NCBI GenBank assembly: GCA_037176705.1 | Contig: CM073890.1 | Coordinates: 93,486,591-93,550,590 of the forward strand | Length of the DNA stretch: 64,000 bases | Reading direction: 5' to 3' | Source of the DNA: Molossus alvarezi | Taxonomy: Eukaryota > Chordata > Mammalia > Chiroptera > Molossidae | Shown here: piece after piece, positions 61,111 through 64,000 of the stretch | Position numbering within the stretch: the first letter of the stretch is position 1 | Layout of the letters: each line of letters opens with the position of its first letter | The notes under the pieces: model-generated | The model's database searches: none | The model's input: the letters and a program-made list of their open reading frames with translations, nothing else | What the model was told of the DNA's origin: nothing | Translations under genes and position numbers: made by a program

Positions 61111-61366
61111 GCCCTGGCTGGTTTGGCTCAGCGGTTAGAGCGTCGGCCTGCGGTTACAGAGAGTCCCGGGTTCGGTTCCCGCTAAGGGCACGTACTTCGG
61201 TTGCAGTTTGTCCCCGGCCCTGGTTGGTCGTGAGGGTGGCAGCCACTCAATGTGTCCCTTCACATCGATGTTTTTCTCTCTCTCTCTTCCTCTCTCTCCC
61301 TCCCGCTCTATCTGAACAAAAAATGGAAAAATGTCCTCGGGTGAGGATAAAAAAAAAAAAAAAAAA
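61111..61366 (+). mobile_element. VES SINE with long A-tail
   Basis: Full-length copy with an A-tail of over 20 bases and flanking AAAAATTTCCTTG. Confidence 0.92.
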
Positions 61367-61540
61367 AAAAATTTCCTTGATTAAGAAAGTTATGAGAAAA
61401 AGTTAATTTTATTTGACTGTATAAAGGAAGAAATGGATAGCAATTAACAATGAAATCAATACATTGGTGAGATGAATAATAGGTGCACTAACATGGAAGG
61501 ACAAAGTGATGGGTCATGTGACGAAAAGAGCTCTCATTAA

Positions 61541-61781
61541 GTCCTGGCTGGTTTGGCTCAGCGGTTAGAGCGTCGGCCTGTGGTCCAGAGAGACCCAGGT
61601 TCAGTTTCCACTAAGGGCACGTACCTCAGTTGCAGTTTGTCCCCGGCCCTGGTTGGGTCGTGTGGGTGGCAACCACTCAATGTGTCCTTTTCACATCGAT
61701 GTTTCTCTCGCTCTCTCTCCCTCTCACTCTATCTGATCAAAAAATGGAAATATGTCCTCGGGTGAGGATTAAAAAAAAAAA
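61541..61781 (+). mobile_element. VES SINE with perfect 17-bp TSD
   Basis: AAAAGAGCTCTCATTAA on both sides. Same orientation as, and 175 bases from, the preceding copy. Confidence 0.92.
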
Positions 61782-61799
61782 AAAAGAGCTCTCATTAAA

Positions 61800-63455
61800 A
61801 GAAACATAAAATGCAATCCATTTACTAAAATTAAATTCAGATCTCAAAGGAAAGGAGTAGTACTCTACAGAAAACATCCATAAAGCAAATCACTTAAAAG
61901 CTATTTCAGGAAAGTGACATTCCACTAAAGGAGAAAGTAGAAGGGTGATATGAACCCAAAGATGTCCCCAAAGCAAGTATAATGAAAGCAAAGTGCCTGC
62001 CAACTCCAGGTTGAACATTGGAAGGGCTGCTGACCATCTTGGTCTGGGGCCCACTACTCTGGAACTCATCCTTCTTCAAGGCTATTATTAGCTTCCAGAA
62101 AAAAGGATGAATTCTTTTTCTTCTCTTATGTCCCAAACTAGGAAGACCTCTGAACTGAAAGCAGGCTCTGAAGTTAGGACTTTTATTGTTGTCTGTTCTG
62201 CAGACACTATGCAATCTCAGGTGAATCCTACAATATCTGCATGTCCTTAGCCACTATTATCTCCTCCTTTAAAATTGAGATTGTAATTCTGCATTGTGCA
62301 ACAAGCAGTTCACATACTATCATTTATTCACTCATGGAGAAAAATATGGAAACAGAATATACCAGGTTTAGTGTGTGTAACAGGGCATGACCACAGTACA
62401 CGTGGATATGGCCAAAATCAGGAAGACACATTAATGGAAAATTCCATCATATGCGGAAAACAATCATTCACTCGTGGTTAGGTTGCTTTCAGCAATTTAG
62501 GCAAAATGTCTTTTTCAGTTGTCTTTTTGGAAGGCTGTGTTGTTGCAGAATGTTAATGTGTGTTTTTATTTGAACAACATGGGAAAACATATAAAACAGA
62601 ATATGTTCAGTAAGCTTGAGAATCACGGGCAAACATGAGGATAATCAGTGAAGCCATAGCATTCTAAATGTTTTAGGCAAAGTTATCATTGGCCACAGTC
62701 TAGTGTGGTAAAATGGTATCACTGGATTGCAACTACACTGAGTCGAGGTGAAAAGGGAGGCATGAACCAGGTGAAGAAGAGGCAGTGGGGTTTCCAGGCA
62801 GAGTGGGAGTGAGTGCAAATGCCTAGCAGTGCGAGAGGGAGAGGCACATTTGGGGTGACACACAACTTAGAATGACTCAAGTACAGAGTGCACAGGGGAG
62901 GAGAGACCAGGACTGAGGCAGGGAGGAGTGAGCAGGGTCAGATCAAGGATGGCTTTGATAACATGCAAATACTGTACTAGAGTTTTAACTTAATTCTGAG
63001 GGCCGTTTGGAGACATTGAATGGTTGATTTTAAGAAGGGGGCTGGCATGGTCAAATGTAGATTACAGGAAGATCCCTTTGCCAGCTCTGTGGAAAATGGC
63101 CTAGCGTGGGGCAACATGGGAGAACAGGGGGCGAGCAGGAGGCCAAGGTTTTCATGGAGAAGGTTCCTACCCTGAGTGGCACTTGGTTAGGGGAGGGAGA
63201 ACTAGTGTCCCTGGGTCCTTAAGCCTTGCTGATTGGTGGAGAGCATTATCTATACATATGTCTACAACATTTTCAGATAAATGCCACTTTGAATGGGCTT
63301 TAAAATATGGCTCAATTGTACTCCCACTGAGCAAGTAAATGTCAAAATAAAAATATAAATTGGTTCACCATCTGTTTGTAATTTTTAATACGGCCAATTT
63401 CTCTACTCTGCAATGTAAGGGTGGTTTATTTTTATGTTTGTTTTCATTTTTATTG
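61800..63455. other. no gene or repeat recognised
   Basis: Unique DNA. The 102-codon minus frame at 61906-62214 has no splice context or protein-like pattern. Confidence 0.45.
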
Positions 63456-63459
63456 TTAG

Positions 63460-63530
63460 AGACAGCTGGATGGCTTTCAGCAGTGGAAGAAGCAGACCAG
63501 GCTTTGCTGGGTAACTCGGTCATTCTAAAG
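63460..63530 (+). other. possible 71-bp internal coding exon
   Basis: A pyrimidine tract ending TTTTTATTGTTAG precedes 71 bases that end CTAAAG, followed by GTGAGA, a good match to the donor consensus. One frame is open throughout: two bases, then 23 codons (TAGWLSAVEEADQALLGNSV plus ILK), ending in phase 0. The other two frames contain stops. The strand is opposite to the coiled-coil exon at 58.4-58.8 kb. I do not recognise the peptide. A chance pairing of splice sites is quite possible for a segment this short. Confidence 0.35.
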
Positions 63531-63921
63531 GTGAGAATCCTATCTGTGATGGAAATCAGCTGGATTTGGCATAATCCGAGGGGAATGTGCTGGGAAAGCA
63601 AGTCCTCTGAGAAGAATAAGCACAGATGGGTGTCTCTGTGTTCTATTCCCGGTGAGGTCTGAACCAGGCAGATTACAGTTTCCACCAACCTAGACTAGAT
63701 ATACCTCAGGGTGAGTGGATGGTCAGGCAGCGGGGTGGGGAGCTGAGGTGAAAGGAAACCCTGTGGAAAAGGTGTGGGAACCAGAAACCTAAGTCGGAGT
63801 TAGCAAAGGATGTGCCCAAACTTCCATTTAAGGCTTCTGCTCAACTCATCTGATCAGCCCAAAACACTGCAGAAAACCAATGGAAATTGCCTTTGGTAAA
63901 GCAGGAATAAGAAGCTGAATA

Positions 63922-64000
63922 GGCTCTGGCCAGTTTGGCTCAGCGGTTAGAGCGTCGGCCTGCGGTCCTGAGAGACCCGGGTTCGGTTCCCGCTAAGGGC
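63922..64000 (+). mobile_element. VES SINE, cut by window end
   Basis: CTCTGGCCAGTTTGGCTCAG head and B box up to GCTAAGGGC. The rest lies beyond the window. Confidence 0.88.

Overview
The window looks like nuclear DNA of a bat, most likely a vespertilionoid yangochiropteran. The main evidence is about 21 copies of a tRNA-derived SINE with an A box (TGGCTCAGCGGTTAGAGC), a B box (GGTTCGGTTCCC), a (TC)n stretch and an ending like 'GAAAAATGTCCTCGGGTGAGG'. I recognise this as the VES family. Most copies have visible target-site duplications. L1 with a 3' end 'ctgtaacaaaaataaatta', MIR, L2, MER20, MER5A, MLT1-type LTRs and a Tigger remnant fit a placental mammal. There are no bacterial-style operons and nearly all long open frames are chance or repeat-derived.

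Layout. 1-7000 is mostly unique sequence with old MIR/L2 pieces and two VES copies. 7020-7575 is a CpG island with an NRF1-type palindrome, a seven-copy CTGCGGG repeat and a short ATG frame running into a possible splice donor. 8-15 kb holds VES, MLT1, L2 and a 91-bp tandem duplication. 15-24 kb has antisense L1 tails, one MER20 and an MLT1 LTR, with two CTCF-like motifs at 14.8 and 20.8 kb. At 24.3-24.8 kb lies a roughly 490-bp pure pyrimidine TTCC/CTCC tract next to an inverted pair of SINEs. 25-45 kb is unique sequence, LTR pieces, SINEs, an L1 tail, a second MER20 and a deleted Tigger. 45.2-51.1 kb is a nearly complete but mutated L1, itself hit by a tiny L1 3'-end insertion. 52-57 kb is AT-rich with L2, L1 and SINE fragments. 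57.9-58.8 kb on the minus strand carries the best protein-coding evidence: a terminal exon (58390-58803) of a coiled-coil protein I cannot name, followed by a plausible 3'UTR. 59-64 kb is intron-like, with more young SINEs and a possible 71-bp plus-strand exon at 63460-63530.

The window is therefore mainly intergenic or intronic DNA shaped by retrotransposition. The real genic signals are one terminal exon, one CpG-island promoter candidate and a few exon-like segments. I found no novel multi-gene system. The observations most worth checking are the unassigned exons, the two open frames without a repeat explanation (33.6-34.1 kb and 58.1-58.3 kb), the tRNA-only SINE and the L1-in-L1 micro-insertion. 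All repeat family names come from recognition by eye, not from a database search.
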